This document shows positions 8,995 through 17,484 of a DNA stretch of 64,000 nucleotides, piece by piece (the first letter of the stretch is position 1; each line of letters opens with the position of its first letter). A model generated the notes under the pieces. The model searched no databases, was not told the origin of the DNA, and saw only the letters and a program-made list of their open reading frames with translations. The position numbers were made by a program, and so were the translations under genes. The stretch is taken from positions 60,160-124,159 of the forward strand of contig NZ_CP072454.1 of the NCBI RefSeq assembly GCF_019343475.1, given 5' to 3'. The DNA comes from Providencia sp. R33 (lineage in GTDB: Bacteria; Pseudomonadota; Gammaproteobacteria; Enterobacterales; Enterobacteriaceae).

Positions 8995-9123
8995 CTAGGC
9001 GTTTAGGGTCGCTTTTCCATCCCATAGAGCTAGTTTGAGCTCCATAAAAGCGGCAAATGCTAATTTACCTAACCAAATATTTTTTTCTTCAACAGAAATC
9101 AGGGAATGGGTTGCCTTTGTCAT
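8995..9123 (-). CDS. Small 42-residue protein coupled to finO
   Basis: The ATG overlaps the finO stop codon as ATGA, so it can be translated by ribosomes finishing finO. The product starts MTKATHSLISVEEKNIWLGK and ends with KATLNA; it is helical and has no signal peptide. I do not recognise a family. The 4-base overlap and lack of internal stops argue for a real gene, but it is short and could be the degraded start of a longer one, since the IS3 remnant and cargo lie just beyond. It may take part in fertility or copy control given its neighbour; this is inference. Confidence 0.45.
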   Translation of the reverse strand: MTKATHSLISVEEKNIWLGKLAFAAFMELKLALWDGKATLNA

Positions 9124-9689
9124 GCGGTTCGTGATTGTTGTTTAGCCAGTTTTTGTATGCGTTTTAACGTATCGGCGACATCCGATTCCGTGACAGTCCC
9201 GTTCGGTTGACCGTCTTTATCGTATCGTACCGCGCCAGGCATAATCGTGGTGCGATATTTCACACTGTGGCTAATGGCCGCAAGGCTGCGCTTTAGCTTT
9301 TTGATCGAAATTGGCAATTCACGGGCTTTTTTATCGGCAATTAGTCCTTCACGCGTGCCTACCGCCATTGGTCGAAGTTGCCCATCAGGAAAGAGGTGTG
9401 GCCAATATTCTGAGAGGTTCGCGATAGCCTCCTCTAATGGGAGATGCTGTTTCGGTGGCGTCGGGGGAATGACTTTTTCCTCTAACGGGATGACAACAGC
9501 TTTCTGTTTTTTCGTCAGCTGGGGGGGCACTTTTTTAGAGGGTTGGGTAGGCGCTGTTTTGTCGGGTTTATTGGATTTACGCTGCGTATTGACCACCACC
9601 TGTTTACGGCGACGCCTAATACCGAGCTCGGAATTTTCCGCGACGTTTTCGGTCGGGGGGCGTTTTAACGTCAGTGTTTTGCGTTCCAT
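9120..9689 (-). CDS. finO: FinO/ProQ-family RNA chaperone (fertility inhibition)
   Basis: A 189-residue protein. Residues 1-80 are rich in Lys, Arg, Pro and Thr, the disordered RNA-binding tail of FinO. Residues 85-185 form the ProQ/FinO core: YWPHLF, RPMAVGTREGLIADK, ISIKKLKRSLAAI, SVKYRTTIMPGAVRYDKDG and QPNGTVTESDVADTL. FinO stabilises the antisense RNA FinP and helps it pair with the traJ leader, turning down transfer. A matching FinP-like region lies upstream of traJ at 49.6 kb, so the pair is probably functional. F-like plasmids usually have finO after traI and traX; here repA and a NYN-like gene lie between. Confidence 0.9.
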   Translation of the reverse strand: MERKTLTLKRPPTENVAENSELGIRRRRKQVVVNTQRKSNKPDKTAPTQPSKKVPPQLTKKQKAVVIPLEEKVIPPTPPKQHLPLEEAIANLSEYWPHLFPDGQLRPMAVGTREGLIADKKARELPISIKKLKRSLAAISHSVKYRTTIMPGAVRYDKDGQPNGTVTESDVADTLKRIQKLAKQQSRTA

Positions 9690-10391
9690 TTCATCCTTAC
9701 ACCAAAATCGTGTTTATTCTCAATACATTAATAACCAGAGTATCACGAAATTTCACCGAAATCACCCGCCCAAAGGGCTGTAGACGGCAAAAAGAATCAC
9801 AGAGAACGGATTAAGGTGAGGGCCGTCGAGATCCGCGTCAGCGGTTAGGCTTTGTTTAATACCCCAATCCGCCCCCTGGCCTGGTTAAGCCTAATGAAAG
9901 TAAAACCGTAAATTTGTTTTTTGACCCTTTGAAAAACGCAGTGAGACGGGCAAGAGGCGTAGCCTCGATGAACGGCTGTATCTGCGCGTTAAGGTGGCCG
10001 TAGGCCACCTTAACGGGGGCAATGGCACGATATTGACACTGTTATCTGAGCGACAGCCATTTATGGCTTGTTAGCGAAGGCTTTATTGGTTCTATCGCTT
10101 TAGAGTGTGCGGCTTGAAAAAGCAGAGCCGCAACTCCTTATTTATAAGGTCGTTTAGTTCAGAACCTAAAAACGAATTTAACGATAAAACCCGAATATTG
10201 TTCGAAGTTAATTGAAGTAAATGAAAACATTCGAAGTTAGTCGGTTAAATAAAGAACTAAAATGTTCGTGGGTACACCCATCTGAATAATTGAAGCATTA
10301 ATATAGCCATCCTATCGCTCGAAAAATGAGCTATTTAGATTTAGGGCGAACGGAACCACCGCCAGTCAAGGCGGTAAATTTAACGGGGAAA
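9690..10391. other. Gene-free region downstream of repA, probable oriV
   Basis: About 700 bp with no convincing gene. In IncFII/IncI-type replicons the CIS element and origin lie immediately downstream of repA, which is here. The region holds a perfect 12-bp hairpin at 9988-10014 (GTTAAGGTGGCC, loop GTA, then its complement) and an AT-rich half around 10140-10320 with repeats of TTCGAAGTTA (10199-10210 and 10228-10239). No consensus DnaA box was found by eye, so the origin call rests on position. Confidence 0.5.
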
Positions 10392-11330
10392 TTAGGAGTC
10401 GGGTAAGTGTTCCAGATAATGCAGGTAGATAGCCAGCCCTTGAATACTCGGGTACAAAGCTTTCATTTTGCGCTCAAAGGCCATGACTGCCGCAATAGGC
10501 TGCGTCACCTTCCAGGCTTCAAAGCGACGCCATGCGGCATGCTCTGCGCTTTCTGGTACTTCCAAACTTTTGGCTAACGCTTTCTTTTCCTTCAATGCCT
10601 TGGCTAAATGTTTCTTCTCTTGTTTAAGCGTTTCATCTTTCCCAACCACGAGGGTTTTTAGCTTATTGAGCAGGTTGCGAAGTTTATGCTTAGTATCGAG
10701 TGATGCCACATTCGCGCGCGCGAGTCGTAAAACATGTTGGGCGTAGCGTTTTTGGTAGCTCTCTTTTAATCCCTTTTTTTCCATCCAACGGCTAAAGCTA
10801 GCGACCAATTCGCGCAGTTCTAACGCCGAAAACCCGAGTCCATGGAAAAATTCAGGACGTATCCAAATCCGCATGGCTTTATATTGTTTAGCCTCGATAT
10901 CAAAATCGCGGTCAATGACAATGAGGTTGGCTTGTTCCCAATCGCGCAAAGCATAGAGTATGGGGTCATAACTTTTACGCCCACTGTCATAGCGATACAG
11001 CTGACCACACAATTCCGCCAACTTCTCCACCGAACACATCACTTCAAACAGCGCGTCACTTTCAGGGTTATAATCCGCATAGGCAATCATGGCCATAGCC
11101 AAGGCATCAAAGGTCTCTCGACGCTCTGAACGCACGGATATCCGCTGCTTTCTGCTATAACGTAGTTGGTAAATATGGGGGTTTCGGTTCCAATCGTGAC
11201 GCTTTAACGCCGCAGAAAAGCGACGTACAGGTACCAATTTCGGTAATTGCCCTAAAAATTTTGGCGCATAGTGACGATGAATTTTACCGATGGAACAAGA
11301 GATTGCAGGAATTGAGTTCCCATTATACAT
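10392..11330 (-). CDS. repA: Plasmid replication initiator RepA
   Basis: A 312-residue protein from the ATG at 11330, preceded by GGAGAGAC; an in-frame GTG at 11342 is possible but lacks such a site. Residues about 65-195 match enterobacterial RepA initiators of the IncFII/IncI/IncL group: RRETFDALAMAMIAYADYNP, VEKLAELCGQLYRYDSGR, SYDPILYALRDWE and KQYKAMRIWIRPEFFHGLGF. The C-terminal third is Lys-rich and probably coiled. RepA binds the origin just downstream and recruits host replication proteins. Its start overlaps the stop of a leader peptide, and an antisense RNA is encoded across the leader, so RepA synthesis should limit copy number. Confidence 0.88.
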   Translation of the reverse strand: MYNGNSIPAISCSIGKIHRHYAPKFLGQLPKLVPVRRFSAALKRHDWNRNPHIYQLRYSRKQRISVRSERRETFDALAMAMIAYADYNPESDALFEVMCSVEKLAELCGQLYRYDSGRKSYDPILYALRDWEQANLIVIDRDFDIEAKQYKAMRIWIRPEFFHGLGFSALELRELVASFSRWMEKKGLKESYQKRYAQHVLRLARANVASLDTKHKLRNLLNKLKTLVVGKDETLKQEKKHLAKALKEKKALAKSLEVPESAEHAAWRRFEAWKVTQPIAAVMAFERKMKALYPSIQGLAIYLHYLEHLPDS

Positions 11331-11379
11331 GTCTCTCCGCACTTATGTTGTACGGAAAGAGTTGAATTTTCTTGCGCAT
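11323..11379 (-). CDS. RepA leader peptide (18 residues)
   Basis: MRKKIQLFPYNISAERHV, with GGGGAG about 9 bases before the ATG. Its stop (TAA, 11325-11323) lies inside the second and third codons of repA, so the two frames overlap as ATGTATAA. This is the architecture of tap (IncFII) and repY (IncI/IncB), where translating the leader opens RNA structure so that ribosomes can reinitiate at repA. The leader ribosome site abuts the stem at 11393-11422. Sequence identity to known leaders is not claimed; position, coupling and length are the evidence. Confidence 0.7.
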   Translation of the reverse strand: MRKKIQLFPYNISAERHV

Positions 11380-11390
11380 AATTCTATACT
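11362..11390 (+). promoter_or_regulatory. Promoter of the antisense copy-control RNA
   Basis: TTGAAT (-35) and TATACT (-10, five of six consensus bases) are separated by exactly 17 bp on the plus strand. Transcription would start near 11397 and run antisense to the repA leader mRNA. Confidence 0.65.
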
Positions 11391-11392
11391 CC

Positions 11393-11422
11393 CCGCTAGG
11401 AGTTCAACATTACCCCTAGCGG
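11393..11422 (-). promoter_or_regulatory. Stem-loop in the repA leader next to the leader-peptide ribosome site
   Basis: CCGCTAGG pairs with CCTAGCGG around a 14-base loop. On the repA mRNA the 3' arm runs directly into the GGGGAG ribosome site of the leader peptide, so folding could restrict translation. The loop holds a four-codon open frame (MLNS). Confidence 0.6.
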
Positions 11423-11488
11423 AATTGCTCTGATGACCCCTGATAATCTTTACGTCCCGCCAAGAATGTAGAAGATTTCAGGGGTTTT
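11397..11488 (+). ncRNA. CopA/RNAI-like antisense copy-control RNA
   Basis: From the predicted start near 11397 to the T-run after 11484 the RNA would be about 90 nt, the size of IncFII CopA. Its main hairpin is 11437-11484: CCCCTGA pairs with TCAGGGG, and AATCTT with AAGATT, separated by one bulged T. The loop contains CCCGCCAAG, and CGCCAA is the loop motif typical of this RNA class. TTTT follows the stem, making a terminator. The RNA should pair with the complementary loop of the repA mRNA and block leader-peptide and RepA translation. Its ends are predicted, not measured. From 11489 to 11730 I see no gene. Confidence 0.75.
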
Positions 11489-11730
11489 CTATTTGGGTTC
11501 ACAGCACATTTTTGTGTGTTACATCCCATCGCTTGCCACTTTTCGGCGTGGCGACCACAAAATTCACATCAATTGTCGGCTAATTTAGCACTCTATGCGC
11601 ATTCAAGCAACGCCTTCACGATAAAGACGCGATTTATTCACAAAATTTGTGATAAAACTTGAGGTTCGACGCGAGAGAAAACTAAATAGAACTGGCGGAA
11701 ATCGTCAACAATCAATGTGGTTAAGCAGGG

Positions 11731-12342
11731 TTATTTGCGGTGTTTAGCAAGTCCAGCAAGATACCAAGCCAGTGCATTCCCATTGTGGGAAATCACCTTC
11801 AGTGTCACCAAGTTCGCAATATGCGCCTCAACAGTGTGTGCCTGTGCCGCGCCCAATATATGGATTAAACTGCGACGTAACCCCGTAAGTTGCTTCGGAA
11901 AACCGTTGTTACGTTGGAAAAAGGGCGTTTTAAGTACCTTTTTGGTTTCCTCGAGCGAAAGTGCCACTTTTTGCTTGGTTTGAATGACCCCTTGCAGCGT
12001 ACAAGATCGCCCGAGTTGTTTTACCGTATTCACTAAGGGCGTAAGCCCTTTATCGTTGGTAAATACGGTAAAGTGACACGTTTTATCCGCTTGCTCATGC
12101 GCCTGTCCTAAAGACCAGGCAAGGTGAAAGTCCACATTATTCTGACTGACTTGGCTCACTTTAATGATGTTGAGAATATAGCGGGCGGTTGTTTGTACGG
12201 GTAATTTGAGATTGGCTTGCTTGGGGCCTGCAAAAATAAAGACTTGCTGATACTGCTCAAACGCTATCGGATCTAAATGCGGGACATTTTCTAAATCGAC
12301 AAACGCCCATTGGGTTTTGGCTGATGTAACTGGCTTTTCCAT
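11731..12342 (-). CDS. PIN/NYN-like protein between traI and repA
   Basis: A 203-residue protein. The start WAFVDLENVPHLD is typical of NYN/PIN-like folds, where the Asp and Glu-Asn bind metal. Residues about 89-108 (VDFHLAWSLGQAHEQAD) and FTVFTNDKGLTPLVNTVK supply later acidic positions (D...D/N). Such proteins are often RNases, but the catalytic set is only partly visible. It lies 16 bp after traI and so is probably the last gene of the tra operon, in the place of traX in F. Its role is unknown; RNA processing linked to transfer or replication control is one possibility. The C-terminal 60 residues look like a separate helical domain. Confidence 0.55.
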   Translation of the reverse strand: MEKPVTSAKTQWAFVDLENVPHLDPIAFEQYQQVFIFAGPKQANLKLPVQTTARYILNIIKVSQVSQNNVDFHLAWSLGQAHEQADKTCHFTVFTNDKGLTPLVNTVKQLGRSCTLQGVIQTKQKVALSLEETKKVLKTPFFQRNNGFPKQLTGLRRSLIHILGAAQAHTVEAHIANLVTLKVISHNGNALAWYLAGLAKHRK

Positions 12343-12357
12343 AGATAATCGGCATCC

Positions 12358-13788
12358 TTAATCACCAAATTCACGGTCACGGGATTTTTCCATCACCATT
12401 TCACGCTCTTGTTGACGCAAAACGTCTCGTTGTTGTTGCTGATGTTCACGCTCAAACTGAACGGCCTTTTCAATGACTCGCTCTTTCGCCTCCATTAAGT
12501 CATGTTCCCCTTTCAGTAAGCTATCACGCTCTTGCGCCATCACCTGCCTCAGTTCGTCCTCACTCAGTTCTGGCACTTTAGGCTCGCTGTTTGCTTGCTG
12601 ACGTAGGGCAGCTTCAGCCTCTTTTAAGGCTTTATCAATCGCCTGCTCCTCGGGGGTTTGCAGGTTTTTCGGGTCACTGTCCGCTTTATCGGTTTGCGTG
12701 GCACTTGGGTTTGCATAGGCGTTATCCACTTCCCCTTGCGTGATTTTCTCAATCATGGCCGTGTGTAAACGTTCATCAGGATTGAGTTGCACCACCACAC
12801 CCTGTTCGGGTTGCTGTGCCATTACCTCAAAGGCTGACTCTAGAGTGTTCACAATCACGGTTTGTCCGTTTTGACTGGGTTTGACGACAATAAATTGCGC
12901 CTGCTCGCTCCCCAGTAAACGCCCTTCAGCACGAAGCCCCTGCAATTTATCCTCTTCAAGTTCAATCGCTTGTAACACGGTGCCTTGGGCTTTACCGTGT
13001 TCATCAAAAGCGGGCCACGCCACGTGCGGTTCGGGATGCTTGGTGGATGGATAAACAAACTTCCCTTCATGGGATTCACCGAGCCCCATTTGCCGACTTA
13101 AAGCGCGACCAATCGCCGTATCATTAAGGGGTTTCGCATGGTCAAACAGTTGATTACCGACTTTGGCGGCACGGTCTTGCTCAGCCAGCAACACATCATG
13201 CGCGGTCTTCCGGTTTCCGGGGTTTTCAATGGCTTTTGTCCATTTATCCAAATCATCACTGTAGGTTTGCACGTGCGCTTTAGTACGAGATAAAGCCACA
13301 TACGCATCACGTAAGGTGGCCAGCATACGTCGTCCTGACTCCACACCCCCAAGGACAATCACATACAAGCTACTTGCCCCTTGCGCTTTGTGTGCCGTGC
13401 CCGCATAACCGTAATCCAGATGTTGGTCTGTCAATTCGCTATTCGGGCTAAGCACGCGTGACTCATCGCCCTTAGTAATGGTGATTTGCCCGTTACCACT
13501 GACTTCACTGACCGTCCAGTCACTGTTCATCACGCGTCCGCGCTCTTTATCCGTGCGAGTAAAGTTGATTTTTTCCCCTGCGGCGATATGACGGGTTTCT
13601 TGGCGGTAAATACCAATATCCAGCAAGCTACTTTCAAAGGCCGAAAGTAAATGCCCTTTGCCTTGTTCATCAACCAGGGTCACAACTCCGTCACTGACGT
13701 CCTCTTGAGTCACCTCAATCCGATAGTACTGCTCTTGGATGAGGGCAATTTTACCGGCATGTTTTGCCAGTCCTGCCGTTGATAACAA
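12358..13788 (-). CDS. traI: TraI relaxase/helicase, C-terminal part after an in-frame stop
   Basis: This reading frame (476 codons, opened here at TTG 13788) is in exactly the same frame as the upstream traI part and separated from it only by the TAA at 13809-13807. It carries the rest of the RecD-like helicase: YGYAGTAHKAQGAS (motif V region, about residues 125-138) and YVALSRTKAHVQ (motif VI, about 160). It ends with the Gln/Glu-rich, probably coiled C-terminus that in F TraI contacts other transfer proteins. No ribosome site precedes the TTG, so separate translation is doubtful. Together the parts equal about 1,708 codons, close to F TraI (1,756). Confidence 0.8.
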   Translation of the reverse strand: MLSTAGLAKHAGKIALIQEQYYRIEVTQEDVSDGVVTLVDEQGKGHLLSAFESSLLDIGIYRQETRHIAAGEKINFTRTDKERGRVMNSDWTVSEVSGNGQITITKGDESRVLSPNSELTDQHLDYGYAGTAHKAQGASSLYVIVLGGVESGRRMLATLRDAYVALSRTKAHVQTYSDDLDKWTKAIENPGNRKTAHDVLLAEQDRAAKVGNQLFDHAKPLNDTAIGRALSRQMGLGESHEGKFVYPSTKHPEPHVAWPAFDEHGKAQGTVLQAIELEEDKLQGLRAEGRLLGSEQAQFIVVKPSQNGQTVIVNTLESAFEVMAQQPEQGVVVQLNPDERLHTAMIEKITQGEVDNAYANPSATQTDKADSDPKNLQTPEEQAIDKALKEAEAALRQQANSEPKVPELSEDELRQVMAQERDSLLKGEHDLMEAKERVIEKAVQFEREHQQQQRDVLRQQEREMVMEKSRDREFGD

Positions 13789-13806
13789 GGCCTCTGTGCG
13801 CGTACT

Positions 13807-16800
13807 TTAACGCACCAATATCGGGACGTCTTTTCCCCCTTGTAATTGCCCTTGCTCGACTAAGATTTGATGAATACCGCGATTAAGTTCATCTTTATCG
13901 CGGTTGGTTTGTGCCACAATCAGTGTCTCTTTTTGGGCTTCAACCGTTCGTCCGCGATAGTCATCAAGAATATGTGTGATGACCTTGTCGCCTGAATTTA
14001 TCACCGACTGTTCGGGGTGTTCCGCCCCCGCGCGACGGGGAACCACATCCGGCGTCACGCGATTCATCGTATCCATCGCAGTTTGAATATTACCGGCTAT
14101 GATGGCTTCAATGGCAGGGCGAAGCTCGGGTCTTTGCCGCACAATTTCGTTCACAACCGTAGTCGTCAGTGCTGAACGGTCTTGCGCGAGGGAAAAAGGT
14201 GTACCACTGTCCACCGACAATAACTGCGCCCTATCCCCTGAAATGGGCGCTCGCCCGCCACCGCGCCCAATCACGTCTAACACCTCAGTCATAATTTTGT
14301 TACCGACCATCGAACCTTCGTCGACTAAAAACAGGGTGTTTTTAAAATCCAGTACCTCCCCTTGCTGTTGGCGTTGGTTCGCATCCATCAAAAAGGCATG
14401 CAAGGTTTGTGATTTCACCCCCACAGCGGCCATTTCCCCCACCGCTCGGTGTGTGGGTGCAAGACCTATCACTTCCGGTCGCTGCGTCTCAGGGAGTGTG
14501 TTCAGGGCCTTGAGAACAGCCTTCAGCTGGGTCGTTTTCCCCACCCCTGCATAGCCTTGTATGCCGACAAACTGGTCGCGAGTAGTTAAAATCAATGTGG
14601 TGGCGGCCTTTTGCCCCTCCGTTAACCCTTCCAGTACGGCATCAGGGACAGACTCCATCAGCGGGGTTTGTGTTCCTTTGCCTGCTAAAATGGTGGTCAG
14701 GATTTGCTTTTCCATCTCCCACGTACTGGCCGTCACGTAATGTTGCTGGGCGGCACCTTTACCACTGGTTACAGGGATAATGGCTTTTTGGGCAACTAAG
14801 CGGTCAAACGCTTTACCCAGCGATTGACTATCCAGCGCGGTGTGTAACGGCAACGCTTTGGCAATCGCATCGATACGCGAGAAAAAAACCTGACTCTCTT
14901 GCGCTAATTCCATGCCTTGTTGCAGGGCTTTTTCGGGCTTAGACAATAACGCTTCCGTAGCTTTATCGGCCGCTTGTTCAATGGCTTTGCTGTCTACGCC
15001 TTCAACCCCCGCTAACTGCCGCGCTTGCTGATAGACTGGCGAACGCGATAAGCGACGCTCGGTTTCCATCTTATCCAGTGGCGTATACACGGTAATATGT
15101 TCACCACTGCGTGCAGCCGTATTAAGTAAAGTGGGCTGTGTATCCCGCGCTGATGCGGCCAATAACACAGTGCCCGTATCGTTAGCCTGTTGCCCTGGGG
15201 CAGTAACATAGCCATAATCGGCTTTGACACCGTCCCGCACATCAATTCGATGGGTTTTACCGTTGAAATTAACCATTATTGCGTTAGGCATAAACCCAGT
15301 TACCGTGACCCTGTCACGTGCAGAAAGCTTGTTTTGTTTCGCCAGTATCGTTAACTGCTCGCCTTGCTTGATGTCCATCGTTTGGCGTTGATACGCACTC
15401 CATTGGCCATCAAATTGCTGCGGTTTCATCACCTGTTTTTGCCCTTGACTGTCAAGCAACGTGACCGACCGAGTTTCAGGAGTGACGCGGTCAATGGTGT
15501 AGCGTTCAACCTCTTTCTTGTCCGCATTCCAACGCTCCATCACCATGCCTTCACGATAACTGTCGATTTGCTTGCGTGAATGGCTGTCGAGCCACACGGG
15601 TTTGAGTTGTGTCACTGTCACCGTTTTTTCACTGAGCATCCCGCGCTCGGTGAGCGTTTGGCGAATGGTATCGGTCACGATTTTTTGCTCCCGAACGCCA
15701 CTGACCTGCGCAACCACGGGTTTCATGTCGCTGTGCAGCTGTGCATAATCCGCCGCCAGTGCCGCATAACGATGATTTTTATCGGGAATATGTGCCGTTT
15801 TCACCGTCAAGACAGCGGAAGATTCGCCCTGAAAGCGCGGAACGCCCGCATCTTGTAAGGTGGCCAACACGTTCCCCGTGCCTTTGCGCCCGCCACTGTC
15901 CATCATGAGCACTTGCACATTGGCAGATTGCGCACTTTCCAGTAGAGATAAGGCCGATTTCAATGACAGTTTTTCGGCATTGGCAACCACCAAGGTACTG
16001 TTGGGTTTAAGCAGTTGATCATCACCTAGGGACATTTTAGGCACAGTGGCAAAGCGATTATCATTGGTAAAGGCTTTAGCACTGGTCGCATCAAGGGTCA
16101 TCACCGCCACGTCACGCCCTTGTGATTGCGCCATCGTGACACCGTCTAATACCCCATCCCGCTGTGCTTTACCCAGTCCTTGACTGGCCACAATCGCAAT
16201 ATTGGGTAAGGAATCCGCCACTTTTTCCATGACTGGCGAGAGGGTTTCTGTCCGCACCTGAAAACTGACGGTACGGTTATGTTGCTTCATGTCGGTGGCG
16301 ATTTGTTGCAGCTTCAGCTCGTCCATTAAATGAATGGACGAGGTAAACAACCCTTTTTTCTCATCCAGTGGAATAAGTTGACGCTGTTCAATCGCCACAT
16401 CAATCGCTTCACGCACCTGCGCTATCATGCCCGCACGGGCTTCCAATCCCCCAAGCGTTTTAGCCAACACTTGGCTGTAAGTCATGCTGAGTTGCTTGTC
16501 GCTGAGTAACGCAATCGCATCAGTGACGGCGCGGGTAATATCGGGCTGTATATCCCGAGAGGTATCACCCATCTGGCCTTTGGCAAGACGCTGCTCGGCT
16601 TCAGCGTAAAACGCTTTGCGTTCTTCAGGGCCAAAGCCATTTTTATCCAAGCGGTCAAACCAGTCAGTTAGCAATTCACTTTTTTCAGGGGTTGTTTTCG
16701 CCTGACGGGTATCGAGGGCGGCCACATCACGAGATTTGAGTGAGGCTTCATGCCCCACCGCATCCATGATTTGGTAATGCCGCTGAGAAAACGGCACAAC

Positions 16801-17484
16801 GGGCACGCCTACAATTTCCCATAATCCATTCTTGCCTGTTTCATGGGTTTGCATGCCAAAGCTTTCCACTCGCTCACGTAAAGCATGGCGGTAGATTTGC
16901 CCTAATGACACTTGCAAGGCATAAACCGCTTCACTGAAGCCGCTCTTTTGTTGTGTATCACTGGATAAGGTACGCCACTCGCCATTGTGTTCGGTCATGT
17001 TCATCACAAGGGCATGCGTATGGACTAAGGGGTCGTGCTCGCGAGAGGTATCATGGTTAAATGCCGCAATAACCAGGTTTTTGGTCATTTCCAGTGAGGT
17101 TTTGCCCTCAACCATCACTCGCGTTGACGCGAGGCTCTCCACCTCTTTCAGGGCGACCTCGACGGCATGATTATGTGCATCAATCATGCGTTTATCGCCC
17201 AGAACAAGCCCTAATACCGAGACACTCTTGGGTGCCGAAAAGGTTAAGTCTTGCCCTTCGCGGTGGACGTTTTTACCGTTTTCCATGCGCTCAAGACTTT
17301 GACCATTGGGTAAGCGCCCCTCCAGGATTTCACCCAGTTGGTCTTTCGTGACTTCCCCCTCTAATCCGAGTGATTTAGCGCCTTCCCCCATCCAACGAGC
17401 TTCAAGGTTGCCGAGAAAATAATAATTATCTTCATGGGTATAATAATTTGCCGCATTGTTGGCAATCGGTGCAACAGTTAGCAT
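13807..17484 (-). CDS. traI: TraI relaxase/helicase, N-terminal part truncated by TAA
   Basis: A MobF relaxase of 1,225 residues. The ATG at 17484 overlaps the traD stop (TAATG) and follows GGGGGA. The paired catalytic tyrosines are in NYYTHEDNYYFLG (14, 15, 21, 22) and the metal-binding histidines in HDPLVHTHALVMN. A vestigial helicase region follows, then the active helicase: Walker A GYAGVGKT near 975, LFLVDEGSMVG (motif II), ISGDRAQLLSV (III) and VAQTNRDKDELNRGI (IV). Translation stops at residue 1,226, before motifs V and VI. The relaxase domain should still nick oriT, but 5'-3' unwinding should be lost unless the stop is read through. See the finding on this stop. Confidence 0.92.
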   Translation of the reverse strand: MLTVAPIANNAANYYTHEDNYYFLGNLEARWMGEGAKSLGLEGEVTKDQLGEILEGRLPNGQSLERMENGKNVHREGQDLTFSAPKSVSVLGLVLGDKRMIDAHNHAVEVALKEVESLASTRVMVEGKTSLEMTKNLVIAAFNHDTSREHDPLVHTHALVMNMTEHNGEWRTLSSDTQQKSGFSEAVYALQVSLGQIYRHALRERVESFGMQTHETGKNGLWEIVGVPVVPFSQRHYQIMDAVGHEASLKSRDVAALDTRQAKTTPEKSELLTDWFDRLDKNGFGPEERKAFYAEAEQRLAKGQMGDTSRDIQPDITRAVTDAIALLSDKQLSMTYSQVLAKTLGGLEARAGMIAQVREAIDVAIEQRQLIPLDEKKGLFTSSIHLMDELKLQQIATDMKQHNRTVSFQVRTETLSPVMEKVADSLPNIAIVASQGLGKAQRDGVLDGVTMAQSQGRDVAVMTLDATSAKAFTNDNRFATVPKMSLGDDQLLKPNSTLVVANAEKLSLKSALSLLESAQSANVQVLMMDSGGRKGTGNVLATLQDAGVPRFQGESSAVLTVKTAHIPDKNHRYAALAADYAQLHSDMKPVVAQVSGVREQKIVTDTIRQTLTERGMLSEKTVTVTQLKPVWLDSHSRKQIDSYREGMVMERWNADKKEVERYTIDRVTPETRSVTLLDSQGQKQVMKPQQFDGQWSAYQRQTMDIKQGEQLTILAKQNKLSARDRVTVTGFMPNAIMVNFNGKTHRIDVRDGVKADYGYVTAPGQQANDTGTVLLAASARDTQPTLLNTAARSGEHITVYTPLDKMETERRLSRSPVYQQARQLAGVEGVDSKAIEQAADKATEALLSKPEKALQQGMELAQESQVFFSRIDAIAKALPLHTALDSQSLGKAFDRLVAQKAIIPVTSGKGAAQQHYVTASTWEMEKQILTTILAGKGTQTPLMESVPDAVLEGLTEGQKAATTLILTTRDQFVGIQGYAGVGKTTQLKAVLKALNTLPETQRPEVIGLAPTHRAVGEMAAVGVKSQTLHAFLMDANQRQQQGEVLDFKNTLFLVDEGSMVGNKIMTEVLDVIGRGGGRAPISGDRAQLLSVDSGTPFSLAQDRSALTTTVVNEIVRQRPELRPAIEAIIAGNIQTAMDTMNRVTPDVVPRRAGAEHPEQSVINSGDKVITHILDDYRGRTVEAQKETLIVAQTNRDKDELNRGIHQILVEQGQLQGGKDVPILVR

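Noticed and set aside
9247..9783. 178-codon plus-strand frame
   Set aside because: Antisense to finO, whose protein is clearly recognisable.
14099..14554. 151-codon plus-strand frame
   Set aside because: Antisense to the traI helicase domain, low-complexity composition, no ribosome site; a shadow frame.
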